From Narthecium ossifragum (lineage: Eukaryota > Streptophyta > Magnoliopsida > Dioscoreales > Nartheciaceae): a DNA stretch of 64,000 nt. The first letter of the stretch is position 1. The number at the start of each line of letters is the position of its first letter. Below the pieces are notes generated by a model that saw only the letters and a list, made by a program, of their open reading frames with translations, was not told the DNA's origin and did no database searches. The translations under genes and the position numbers were made by a program. The stretch lies in the NCBI GenBank assembly GCA_963920575.1, contig OY986973.1, positions 7,171,054 through 7,235,053 of the forward strand. Reading direction: 5' to 3'. Below are positions 48,200 to 59,302 of the stretch, piece by piece.

Positions 48200-50830
48200 T
48201 GTGAGGACCCGTACCTCCAACCTGGTCCGATCGCGTTAGGTCGAGGGCCTGGGTTTGTGGTTTGGCTCGGTTGGCCTTGGGATGCGATCGGTTGATCGCA
48301 TCGCTGCTTTGGACCCCAGTGGCATTTTGGTAAATATGCTCACTGGTGGTCAGTTTCACACCCGCGTTGCACACATGGCCTTTGATTGATGTATGTGTTT
48401 GATTAGAACCTTCAGGGCGCTTCCGATCGGAAGATCGGAGCTCGATCGGGAGAGAATGAATCGGACGGCTATGATGGATTCCAGCTTTCTATTTAAGCCT
48501 TCCTCTTTCTCTTTCTTTCTTTCTTCTTCTCCTGCGTTCTCTTTCTTCTCTCTCTCTCTCTCTCTCATGCGGCTGGGTGCTAGGGCTTCGGAGGGTTGAT
48601 CTTCGCGGAGCGGATTCCGGCGATCGGAGTTGGGGAATGCGTGGAGGAGCTGCCCTATCTCTTCAAGTAGGTGTTTCTACCTCGATTTTTGGATCGGGTT
48701 CTCCTAGGATAGGTTTATCGCCTTTTTGCTGTAGGAGTACTTGTTAGAATGTTGTGTAGCTTGTAGCACTTGTGATGTGGCTCGTTTTCAGTATTCCTAC
48801 GTTGCAATTTCGGTATTTTAACGGTTGGTTTCCGTTTTATCGCCGTTTCGTCGGTTTTCGCCATTTTGACCTAGATAGGAGATTTATCCGTCAAAAGTGT
48901 GATTTCTTTGCACCATTGGTTTACCCATCGTTAATTATGCATGCTTGCAAAGTTTCAATGATTTCCAACAAGAATTGATCCTTGAAATCCAAGAAATTGG
49001 ATTTCCGGCACTGTTCTGATGAATTGTGCCTAAGGCCCGACGGTTGATCGGTGGATCGACCGTAAAGCGTTAATACGCTGTTTTCGGATCTGACGGTCGA
49101 CCGTCGCATCGTCCGTCAGGCTCTGTCGGGTTTTTGGCCTCCCACGGTCGATGCACCGATCGACCGTGGGCTCCCTCCCTTTTTAATCCCGCCTCACGGT
49201 CGACCGTCGGATCGACCGTCGCATCGTCCGTGAGGATTTGTCTCGCTTTGAACCTCCCACGGTTGATGCACCGATCGACCGTGGCTCTTTGTGGTTTTCA
49301 TCGTTTTGGCCTCACGGTCGATCGCCGGATCGACCGTGACATCGTCCGTGCCCTCACGATCGACCGCCGGATCGACCGTGACATCGTCCGTGGGCCCTTG
49401 AACTTGGTTTTCTGGTGTTTTTTGGATGGCTTTCAATGGTGATTGATCTTTAAACATGTTAGGAAGTTTAAAAGTAAATTTTGTAGAATTTTCAAAGGAT
49501 TTCTATCGGGTTTGATGATCGATTCGAGTATTTCCCCTTTTGGACGAATCTATGGTTTTGATCGCATTTAATACGTTTGATAAGTATTTAAATGCTATAT
49601 TGGGTTGCTTAACCATTAGCTAGCCATGAGTGCTAGTTAATGAGGAATTGTGAAACCTTAGCATGTTGCCGGCGTGTGCCGAGGGCTATTGTATAAATGT
49701 GGCCAGTTACCTGCGGGGTAACTGTGGAACCTTAGTCTGTCAGGTGCAAGAGTGCACTGAAGACTATTGTATATCTGTGTTGAATGCTTTGCTTAGATCT
49801 TTGTTTGGTTAGCATAGTTTACTGTATTTGAGGCCTCTACTATGCTTAAGCTTGGCTAGCTATAAGCTATGCCTAGCCCTTTATGATTAATGACATCTTG
49901 TTGCATGCTTATATCTTGTTATCTGTGCCTGAGCATTGCATGCATCTTGTTTGCATTAGAGGCATTTGAGGTTAGGCGGGCGATGGGTTGATCGCCGATC
50001 CGAGGCTCTCGGGTAGCTCGGATCTAGCCTTAGGACCGTGGCTGGGTAGTCAGGAATAGGGTGTGATCTTGGATCATCTGAATCTCTTGTGATTGAGGAT
50101 TGCGCTAGTTGACTCTGATCTTTGTTTGAGGTTTAGAGGTCGTGTTGGTCTCCCAAGGCCAAGTGCTAAGGATGGTTGCCGGTGCCCCTGACAAGGTCCC
50201 CAGGCAGTGGCTTCCTGCTGGGTAAGGGTGATCCTACTGGTTCTGGTTCTCTGTTTCCTCCCAGCGTGTTTTGAGAATGTGTCCCAGCGTGGTCGGTTGA
50301 GAAGAGTAGGATCCTTGGGGTAGTCGGCAAGGGTTGTGGAACCCCGTGGCATTCCTTAGACTTGTACGGGGAGACAACACTGTTGTTGTTTTCCTCCTTT
50401 CAGTGTGTCGTAGAGTAGAACCCTACTGAGCCTATCGCTCACTCCTACCCGGGCTGCGTTTGCAGGTGCATGCGCCAGTTCTTCTTCAGTGGAGCCGGCA
50501 GGATCGGCCTTTGACGGCGCGACTACATCCAGAGGTGCTTGAGGTTGCTGGAGGATTATTTTGTTGTACTTTGACAGTTTTGTAAATTGTAAACACTCCG
50601 AGGATTCTTTTGGGATAATTGTATAATATCTTTCCTTTGAGAGTTTTGTATCGAATCTTGTATCAGTACAACATGATGAATATATGAATTGAATTTCTGT
50701 TTCACCTCTGGAATATTTTTTGTGTAAGTTTTCCCTTAATTCCGCATTGTATCGATCCAATTGAAGTTGAATAGTGTAGGTTTCCCCTCACGCCTCGTCC
50801 TGGAAGGGTTTTCTGGGTCGGGGTGTGATA
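48200..50830 (+). mobile_element. Solo Tekay-type LTR, 2.6 kb
   Basis: Starts TGTGAGGACCC, ends GGGTGTGATA, flanked by TAGTT (48195-48199 and 50831-50835). A TATA-like CTATTTAAGCC lies near 48489-48499. Donor-like TCAAGTAGGT (48663-48672) and acceptor-like TTTGCAGGTG (50459-50468) match the other copies in position. Confidence 0.92.
49035..49400. repeat. Array of CGGTCGA palindromic words
   Basis: ACGGTCGATC, GATCGACCGT and CGTCCGT words recur through this stretch, the inverse complement of the array at 43375-43745. Confidence 0.85.
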
Positions 50831-52239
50831 TAGTTCGTCCCCACTACTTCACCTATCAGGAGGTGAAGACGGAGCATCAGCAGATAGCAGACCCATTGCA
50901 GCTTTTCCAGTGTCATCGAAAGTGGAAGCATAGCATGGCCGATGTCATCACCAGATTGCAGAAGACTTAGAGAGGACGATCCATATCTCGGAGGACATGC
51001 TTAGGGCATGTGTCCTTGATGCAGTAGGCAGCTGGGACGAGTACGTCGCTTTGCCGGAGTCCGTCTACTTCAGCAGTTGTCAGTCCAGAGTTGCGTACAA
51101 TTCGAGGCATAGTACGACAGTTCGCGTCGTTCTTCCGATTGCTCAACAGAGGTTGTTGAGGCATCACCCACCATTCCAGACGTCATCAAACAACCTTCAG
51201 AGAGATTAGCACAGATCAGACATAGACTCCTGACGGCGCAGAGTAGACGAAAGAGCTATGCAGGTCAGAGGTGATGACCTTTGGAGTTTTTCAGTTGATG
51301 ACAGTGTTTCTGAAGGTCCATCCTCACAGAGGATTAGTCAGGGTTTGCAGAGAGTAGAGACCGGACAAGATGGAGGTCGAGGTAGCCCTACTTCGATAGT
51401 TTGCACCAGAGTCATGATGACGTGGAGCGACGACGACACAGAGTCTACGAAGATACATCATGGACTTCATCATCAGCTTAATGGTATCGGTGCAGAGGTC
51501 AAAAAAGAGAGTTCTTTCCTTGTTACCTCACCAGTCAGGATGCGGAGACGGAATACCGACATACAACAGAGGTGTTGCAGTCCTTCTCCAGTGCCAGTGT
51601 GGATGTCATAGCATGACAAACTTCATCCTTTGATCCAGATATCGTCACCCAATTTTCAGAAAATTAGCACATATCAGGTCAAAGTGGACAAAAGACTTTG
51701 TGCAAATCAGAAGCGACGACTGTTGGAGACACAGTTGGCGACAGAGTGTCATTTCAGACGATACGACACATAGATCCATTCAGTGTTGGCAACAGAGGTG
51801 CCAAGGAGGCGTCGTTCAGTTACGTCGTGCGTCATCAGACGTGATGATTCGAGCTTGGGGCAGATACATTGCACAAGAGGACAGTCAGTTCAGATGATTG
51901 GTAGGAGAGATCAGTTTCGAGAGACAGAACGGTTCAGTCAGCTTTAGTCCTCTGGAGGTGCAGAGGTGTTGTAGGGGTAACTTGGGTGCGCTGGAGGCGC
52001 ATGTGCGGTTTGTCCCAAGTGGTTCTCACCCTGAGGTGTTTCTTTGTCTTGTGTGGCCGTTGCGGGTGTTGGTGCCCGGTGATTTGTGTTGCGGGCGTTG
52101 ATGCCCGGCGCCTTGTGTGGTTGCTCGGTTTGCGAGCTTGCTAACCCTTCTTCTCTTATGCATGTGTGTTTTTGTTTTTATTGTTTCCAGCCCTACTCTT
52201 ATTGAATTTCGGGACGAAATTCCTTTAAGGGTGATAGGT
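50831..52239 (+). mobile_element. Degenerate chromovirus internal region, part 2
   Basis: Decayed sequence with no intact frame. Loosely repeated blocks ('gtgatga...gcgacgac', 'cattgcagcttttccagtg'-like) recur near 50890, 51420, 51570 and 51710 and resemble 47945-47990. It ends in GGGACGAAATTCC and TTTAAGGGTGATAGG, the end-of-pol plus polypurine signature also seen (inverted) at 40562-40600. Confidence 0.55.
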
Positions 52240-52562
52240 TGTGAGGACCCGTTCCTCCACCCCGGTTCGACCGCGTTAGATCGAGGGCTTGACTTGGTTG
52301 GTTTTGGCCCGGTTGGCCTTGGGTTGCAATCGGTTGATCGCATCGTTGTTTTTGGACCCCAAGGGCAATTTGGTAAATTGTGCCTTGGCGGTCGGTTTCA
52401 CACGCGCGTAGTGCACACACGGCCTTGATTGATGTACGTGATTGAATAGATCCAGTAGGAGCATTCGGGATCGACAGATCCGAATGAGATTGCGATGAGA
52501 TCGTAATTTGGGGTCAAATCGGATTCAGTCCGATTAGCTGACTCGGCTAGACCAACTATGGC
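52240..52562 (+). repeat. Start of a Tekay-type 3' LTR, truncated
   Basis: Begins TGTGAGGACCC directly after the polypurine tract. It closely matches the inverse complement of 16810-17128 and stops where E3 sequence begins, before the TATA region. Confidence 0.85.
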
Positions 52563-52565
52563 TTA

Positions 52566-53585
52566 ACAATAAAGATTAAAACTATGAACCATGATGAAGA
52601 AAAAACCCTAATTCTCGCTAGATCATCCGTCGGCCATGCCCGCGGCTTACCCGGCCATGGATGGAGATTTCTTCATCTTCTTTATTTCTTTTCTCCACTC
52701 CAAAGCTATGTAGAAAACCCCCTTGGGACCAGCCAAATTTCAGATTAAAATAACCATATATATAGGGGAATTCCCGAATTTAGGGTTTTAGTTGAGTTGG
52801 ACTTCTGGTGCAACTCGGATTTCCTGAATTAATCCTAGCAGCCTATTCCGATCGCAGTTGGGTCCAATCAAGCCATAATTTAGAAACGTGCTCAACACAA
52901 AAATTGTAGATTAGGAAGTATCTGTCAGATTCCGAAGATTTCATAATATTCGGAGTTATTGGGAATATTTGATGAATATTCTTCTCAACTTCGACAGAAC
53001 AGTTTTTCAGCTTGTGTAACTTCATCTATTCTTCCAATCTTCTATCACCCCATCCAGAATCTCATAAAATATCCAACATAAAAGTTGTAGATCTCAGACC
53101 CTTCTATCGTCTATTGAAATTTCAGAATATTTCAACATCCAGAGAATATGTTACGAATATTTCCCTACCAGTCGACGAAACTGTATTTTTCCTCATTTTC
53201 CGTAACCTGGGTCGCCCCGACTAAGATCGATGTTCATAGGGAAAAGGATCGACCTTCTTGAAACTAGCTCTTTGTCAGAATCTTAGCACAAACATAGATC
53301 GATCTTCTTTGGGGTCAGATCGATTTTCTGTTTCCGTAGCTGCTTGCTCCTACACCTCTCGTACTAAAAATAGCATATCTTCGTCACATATATGTCACAT
53401 CATCTAGTTTGTTCCAAGAAGGTACAATTTTGGCTTTAAAGATCCATCTTTGCTTCAATTTCCTGCATAATAATAATAACTTTGTGAAGCAACAAATACG
53501 AACGAAATCATCTATATTAATCATGAAAACTCAGCAAATAAGCTGCTCTTATTCATGTTCAGAGTGCAATTTCATGCACTCATCA
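52566..53585 (-). repeat. E3 3' LTR (left), truncated mosaic
   Basis: Three blocks: 52566-52735 matches the E3 right LTR at 57316-57490; 52745-53215 matches instead the other LTR family (1-557 and 18070-18560); 53222-53585 returns to the E3 type (57820-58175) up to GCACTCATCA. A GATCGATC-containing stretch is at 53224-53330. Confidence 0.82.
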
Positions 53586-53964
53586 CACCCCCCAACCAGC
53601 TTATTGCTAGTCTCTAGCAATTCAAGGCGCATAAAATATAATTAAGCACCCTAATGGTTCAAGGCTGTAGACATGCGTGATAAAAATTCTACCTTATCAA
53701 GTCAATAGTGTTTTATACAGTACAGAGCATGAAAATTTCTTATACTCATACACATACTACCAACATATAAAATTAACTTCTACACTTCGAACATGCTAAT
53801 CACCATCCAAATGAACACATGTGACGTGACAAATAAATGTTAGGTACAGAAGCACTTCTACCCACCATTAGTCGAAATACACTACTATTTTAATGATCAA
53901 TCACCCAACCCTTGCACTTTAAATACAACATGCTCTTTCTATTTTTCTATTTTTCTTCAGCTAT

Positions 53965-54139
53965 CAGACATTTTGCCTTTTTACGTGAGCACTCTCCGCT
54001 TCTTGAGGCGCAGTGACCAGGTTACTTAGCAAAACACTGAATAGTTTTTTTTTTTTTTAGCTATCAGTGATTCTACCTTTTTACGCGAGCTCCCCGCTTT
54101 CTAAGGCAAGAACACCCGGTTACTCAGTAGATCACCTAA
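53965..54139 (-). repeat. Tandem hairpin module, two copies, E3
   Basis: Copy 1: outer arms TTTTGC (53971-53976) and GCAAAA (54029-54034), extended by CAG with CTG; inner hairpin CGCTT-CTTG-AGGCG (53997-54010). Copy 2: GTGA-t-TCTAC (54067-54076) with GTAGA-TCAC (54127-54135). Both hold TTTTTACGYGAGC and GGTTACT. A T-run separates them. Confidence 0.78.
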
Positions 54140-54841
54140 TAGTCGTTTAGGCACAGCTTGATAAAGCTCCAGAACTTTTTTTTTTTTTTTCTTTTTCTTT
54201 TTTTTCAGCATGCAATACTCAACACTAGCTAAAGTTGAAATCATGGTCTAGATTAACAATAGCATGCTCATTCCTCTGGTGAGTATAATTGCCACTGCAC
54301 ATAAAGTGTTCGTGTGTGAATCACATGATGTTCTACCTTCAGGTTATCACGCATGCAATCAATGTATAGGCCAATCCATATGAAAGCAACATATATAATA
54401 AGCATAAAAATTTCAGCTCATGTATAATTTCTAGTAACATGTTCAATTCAACACTATTAAACCCACAAAATAGCATGCATAAGGTCATGCACGCCTACAC
54501 CCCCCAACCTAAAATTCACATTGGCCTTAATGTGTGCTAAGTATGGCAATAGAATAAAACAGGATGCGGGTTTAAATCTTAAATAGAATAGACAAGAATT
54601 AGAAATTTAAATAGGAGCGAGGCCACCTGATAGAGTAAGAGAATATCTCCTCAAGGCTCCTCATGGTGGCCGAAATCTCCATCCCATTGATGGCTGGCCA
54701 AAATCTCTAACGGAAAGCAGGGACTGCTCAATCACCTAAAAACAAAAGCAAAACAACCGAAAACAAAAGCAAACATGCAAGCACACAACATGAAAATAAC
54801 TTTAAGCATTCTCAAGCAAAGAAGAAAGCAAATCGAGGAAA

Positions 54842-56494
54842 CTAAACTACTATATACAAGACAGGGATTTTTAATCGTGCCCTTGGCGGCCGTGCCCTAG
54901 CACGATGATATGCACAATCAATAAGTGCCATGATCTGAAGGGTTAACCTTAGTAGTATCACCAAGGGTAATTCACCATGTGAATCCAAGTGGCATATTAC
55001 AAGTGGGGGAACTAGCTTTTGCATTCTAACACCAATAAACAAGATAGCTGGATCTCTCAAATAGAAATATGTGTCATCATTGTGCTCAAGTGTCAGTGAC
55101 TCATCCAATGACCTATCAATAGTGTCATCATGCTCGTGTTCAAGGATGCTAAGATCACAACATCTGAAATAAATCCGTCGAAGTCTAAAAGTATCTATCA
55201 CGGTCATGTTCTTCCTAACTATCCAAGGAGATGAAATAAACAGAGGAAATATACCTCGTGGCTTAGAAGCAATGACTTGAAGTTCAGCCGATGGAGCTTC
55301 AACTAATACATTGTCGTGGTGGTCTTGGTAGTCGTCTGGATCTTCCTCACTGCTGACCAGCCCGTACTGGAGTACTTCATCTTCTTCCAACTGATGTGTC
55401 TATCCGAGTTTATGCACGCTAAAAGATGTGATTACCTCGCATAGTTGGCGTGCCTTCTCCTCGTCCTTCATAAGTAACTGGAGAATGAAAGAGTCAAAAT
55501 TAGGCTTGGTTTTAGCCTCCTTAAGTAAGTCCAAAATCATTGCCACAGAAAGTTGAGGAGAAACATGTGCATCGCCAGCATTAGAGGCATAAGCATGTGC
55601 ATTACTAACATTGGAATCATGAGCATATGCATAGTGAATGTTAGTATCATGAACATGCGTAGGAGCACTAAAATCATGTGCATATGCATCACACACATTA
55701 GAATCAATAGCTTGTGCATCAATAGGACTAGAATTTTGAACATGCACACTAGTACTACAGTCATGAGCATATGCATCATCAACATGAACATCTTGAGCAT
55801 GTGCACTATAAGCATTAAAATCATGGACGTATGCATCACAAGCACTAAAGTCATCGACACATGCATCATACATGTTAGGCTCATCAACATGCACATCCTA
55901 GTAAGTAGCAACATAAATATCATGCACATAATCATCATAAGCATTAGGATAAGAGTAGAAAGGCTCATTGTGTTACAAATAGTTGTTGGACGTTAAGGCG
56001 ACATTGGGATGTTTGTAGAGTTTGGCATCGGTATGGTCATGATAACCATCCCAGCGCCTCGAAACCATCTGTGTATAAGTCGTCTTAATAAGCTCATCCA
56101 AGTGCTTCATAGCTTCATCAGGATCAATCTGCAAAAACTCACCCTTGCATCTTGTTTCAAGAATTTGACGTTCATGCTCAGTTAATCCATAATAAAAATA
56201 GCAAACTAAATGCCAACTAGCATAACCATGTTGAGGGCATGAAACTATTAAACTGTTAAATCGCTGCCATACGTCACATAATGCCTCATTATCCTTTTGT
56301 GCAAAGGATGAAATCTTTCTTTTCAATGCGTTAATCATATAATTAGGAAGATACTCATTGACAGAAACATGACTCATTCTATGCTCCTCCCTCAATTCGT
56401 ATATACTTTTCTTACGAACTGTTGTTTGAGACATTCCATCTCTCGACTTCATAGAACATGACTTCAAATAGTCTTGATATAATTCATTTTCCAT
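54842..56494 (-). pseudogene. E3 gag-like reading frame with three stops
   Basis: A single minus-strand frame of 551 codons is interrupted only by TAA (about 55973-55975), TAG (about 55898-55900) and TAG (about 55400-55402). The first third has an Athila/Tat gag core (ISSFAQKDNEALCDVW, YFYYGLTEHERQ). The middle is a low-complexity region of Ala/Tyr/His/Asp repeats. The last third is acidic at first and has no recognised domain. The ATG at 56494 follows an A/T-rich leader. The absence of frameshifts alongside three stops suggests recent inactivation. Confidence 0.75.
55555..55900 (-). repeat. Ala-Tyr-Ala-His-Asp repeat region in E3 gag
   Basis: The frame repeats DAYAHDxN-like units (DAYVHDFNA, DAYAHDCST, DAYAHDFSA, YAYAHDSNV) spaced irregularly. 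At the DNA level GCATATGCATC recurs on the plus strand. Confidence 0.85.
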
Positions 56495-56692
56495 CCTCTT
56501 TTTTTTTGTTTTTTTTTCAGTCAGTTTTTTTTCAGCAAGTAAAAATAAAACTAAAAATCAAAATAAAACTAAAAAGAAAATAAAGAAACTAAGGAAAAAG
56601 AAATAAAAATCCAAAGAAAAGGGAACAAAGTTACCGCCTTCGATGTCTTCAATCATCGTGATCTGATGATTCTGGCGTTTTACTGAACCGTC

Positions 56693-56710
56693 TCCCCCGC
56701 AATGGTGCCA
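56693..56710 (-). other. E3 primer binding site, tRNA-Asp type
   Basis: The minus strand reads TGGCACCATTGCGGGGGA, three differences from the E1 site, five bases from the LTR. Confidence 0.75.
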
Positions 56711-56715
56711 ATTTT

Positions 56716-58175
56716 TGATGTCGCTCAAATGTGTCACAACACAGCGGTGCAATGTAGCATAACATAAGAGAGGTCGAACCCACAGAGAGACAAAGCAGAA
56801 AATATCCAAAACATAAATAACAATGAATTGAAGACAAACGAGAATTTAAGAATTAACTAAATTAGATCAAAGGCTTTAATGATAATTAAAGATTAACTAG
56901 AGATATCAACGTGTTAAGGTGGTTAGGCGTCGGGAATCCCTTCACTCGGACTTAGGTTCTTCTTCTAGCAACGGTTCATTCAATACTCAGTTAAGGGATT
57001 CACATCCCAATCACCTTAACCGGAAGATATGGAATTATGAATTTAACAAAATATATAAATGTCTCTTCCTACAATTAATTCTTCCTTATTATAGTTCTAA
57101 CTTCATCCAACCCAAACCTAAATATATAATACCGGCTATCACTACAGGCAACGTATAGCAAAAGTTCATCGGGACAAAGTTCTAACTCTATCTTACCAGA
57201 TCTCTAAGAATACACAATACCAACTCTCACAATCGGCAATGCATAGCAAAGATTTCACGAGATAAAGTAGGTAAACAATAGATATAATCCTTGAAGATTC
57301 AATACATAGAAAAGAGTTTAACAATAAAGATTAAAACTATGAACCATGATGAAGAAGAAACCCTAATCCTCGCTGGATCATTCGTCCGCCATGCCCGCGG
57401 CTTACCCAGCCATGGATGGAGATTTCTTCATCTTCTTTCTTGCTTTTCTCCCCTCCAAAGCTCTGTAGAAAGAACCCCCTTGGAACCCTAGAAAGAGTCC
57501 TATTTATAGCCTTAAAAGTGTCTCCATCCTCGGATTAGATCTGAGCCGTTAATTTTCTTCACTGCGAAGGTAAGATCGATCCTTCCATAGGTGTAAGATT
57601 GATCCTTTGATATAAAAATCTTCAATTTCTGGCTACGCCCGAGGAAGATCGATCCTTCTCAGTAGGATGGATAGTAGGATGGATCCTTCGATAGGAGAAA
57701 GATCGATCCTTCTCCTCGACGATTTCCTCAATATTCTCGAGTGAAAGGAGGATCGATCCTTCTATGATCATCTGAAAAGTATGCTCTCTGTCAGGTCTGT
57801 CTGCATTAAAGGATCGATCCTTTTAGGGAAAATGATCGATCTTTCTTTCCTGAGTATTTACTGTTTTGCCATCCAGACTGCGCCATTGGTACTAAAATTA
57901 CCGTAACTTACTATAGGAAACTCAGAATCACAAACCGTAAAATTCTCCAGAAACTAGACTTCCAGAACTTTCCAACCATATATGTCACATCATCTGGTTT
58001 GTTTCGAGAAGGTACAGTTTTGGCGTTAAAGACCCATCTTTGCTTCAATTTCCTGCATAATACAAATAACTTTGTGAAACAACATATACGGACGAAATCA
58101 TCTATATTAATCATGAAAATTCAGCAAATAAGCTGCTCTTAGTCATGTTCAGAGTGTAATTTCATGCACTCATCA
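56716..58175 (-). repeat. E3 5' LTR (right)
   Basis: 1460 bp, starts TGATGTCGCTC, ends GCACTCATCA. Minus-strand TATA-like CTATAAATAGG lies near 57511-57521. GATCGATC palindromes at 57573-57842 lie 50-330 nt upstream of it. Confidence 0.9.
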
Positions 58176-59302
58176 CCTAGTGGATGGAACATTACCTACA
58201 TTGCCTTCATCCCCAAATGTGCTAACCCTCGTTGCATCAAAGAATTCATACCCATTAGCCTATTCAACGTATGCTACAAGGTTATCTCCTCGATCCTTGC
58301 CAACCGCATGAAGCCGGCACTCCAAGAGGTCATCAGCATCGAACAGTCCGCGTACATTGCAGGGAGATCCATACAAGAGAACATAAGAGTTGCACATGAG
58401 CTTCTCCACATGTTGCAGAAAGCTTCAAGAACAGAGGCCGTCATGGCAACCAAGGTTGACATCAGGGCTGCCTACGATTCTGTTAGTTGGATCTTTATTC
58501 GTAGGATCCTAACTAAGATGGGCTTTCCAGAGTTGTGGATTAGCTGGATCATGGCATGCATCACCACCACCTGCTTCTCACTGCTCATAAACGGCAAGGT
58601 GTGCAGCTTCTTCCCGTCCGCCTGCGGACTCCGGCAAGGTGATCCCCTATCAGAATACCTTTTCATCCTTGCGTAGGAGGTCCTGACAAGGCTCACCAGG
58701 ATCCCCTTGATAGCTCTCGAAGGCGTTCCCAGGATCCTCTGTGCGCATCAGTCACCTCCTCTACGCAGACGAAAACCTTTTCGTCACCATTGCAAGACGT
58801 GAAGAAGCTAACAAGCTCACTAACATTCTGCGTAGGTACAAGAAGTTGTCCGGGCTTGAAGTCAATTATGAGAAATCCGGCATCAAGTTCTCCCCTTCCA
58901 CCTCTCACCGACGCAGGAGAATCCTGTCTCAGATCCTTCAGTTTTCAAGGAAGGTTGAGCCATGGAGATACCTTGGCATTCCCCTGGATTCGCGCAGAAT
59001 TCAGGTCAAGGGCTTCTCTTTTATCCTTGACGCGGTGCAACGGAAGCTCACTACCTGGAGGTGCCCAATCAGGGCGACGGCCGGGCGAGCAGTACTTGTC
59101 CAATCCGTGTTGCAAGCCATGCATGTTTTTGTCATGTCCTCCATCCCGACACCCACAACCATACTCGACAAGATCTCTGCTCTCGCCCGTGAGGTTCTCT
59201 GGCAAGGGAAGCGAGGATCACTATCCAGAGTAGCCTCGGACGATGTGTGCCATCACAAGATGCATGGAGGACTTGGTATCAAGGTCTTGAAGCGTTGGCA
59301 GT
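58176..59302 (+). pseudogene. LINE reverse transcriptase
   Basis: Conserved L1 blocks in order: YIAFIPKC, FIPISLFNVCYKVISSILANRMK, SAYIAGRSI, KVDIRAAYDSVSW, GLRQGDPLS, then HLLYADENLF, and the GLEVNYEKSGI and YLGIPL blocks of the thumb. A TAG near 58675 and a frameshift between it and 58741 break the frame. The catalytic pair reads YADE rather than the usual F/YADD, so the copy is probably inactive for this reason too. Confidence 0.9.

Larger units (their letters stand above)
52566..58175 (-). mobile_element. E3: Athila/Tat-type gag element with mosaic left LTR
   Basis: Left LTR to 53585, polypurine tract, paired hairpin modules, an open-frame gag remnant (54842-56494), tRNA-Asp-type primer site and a 1460 bp right LTR. 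It reads on the minus strand and has no protease, reverse transcriptase or integrase that can be recognised. The left LTR lacks its beginning and is mosaic. The right end is followed by CCTAG, with no partner on the left. Confidence 0.85.
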
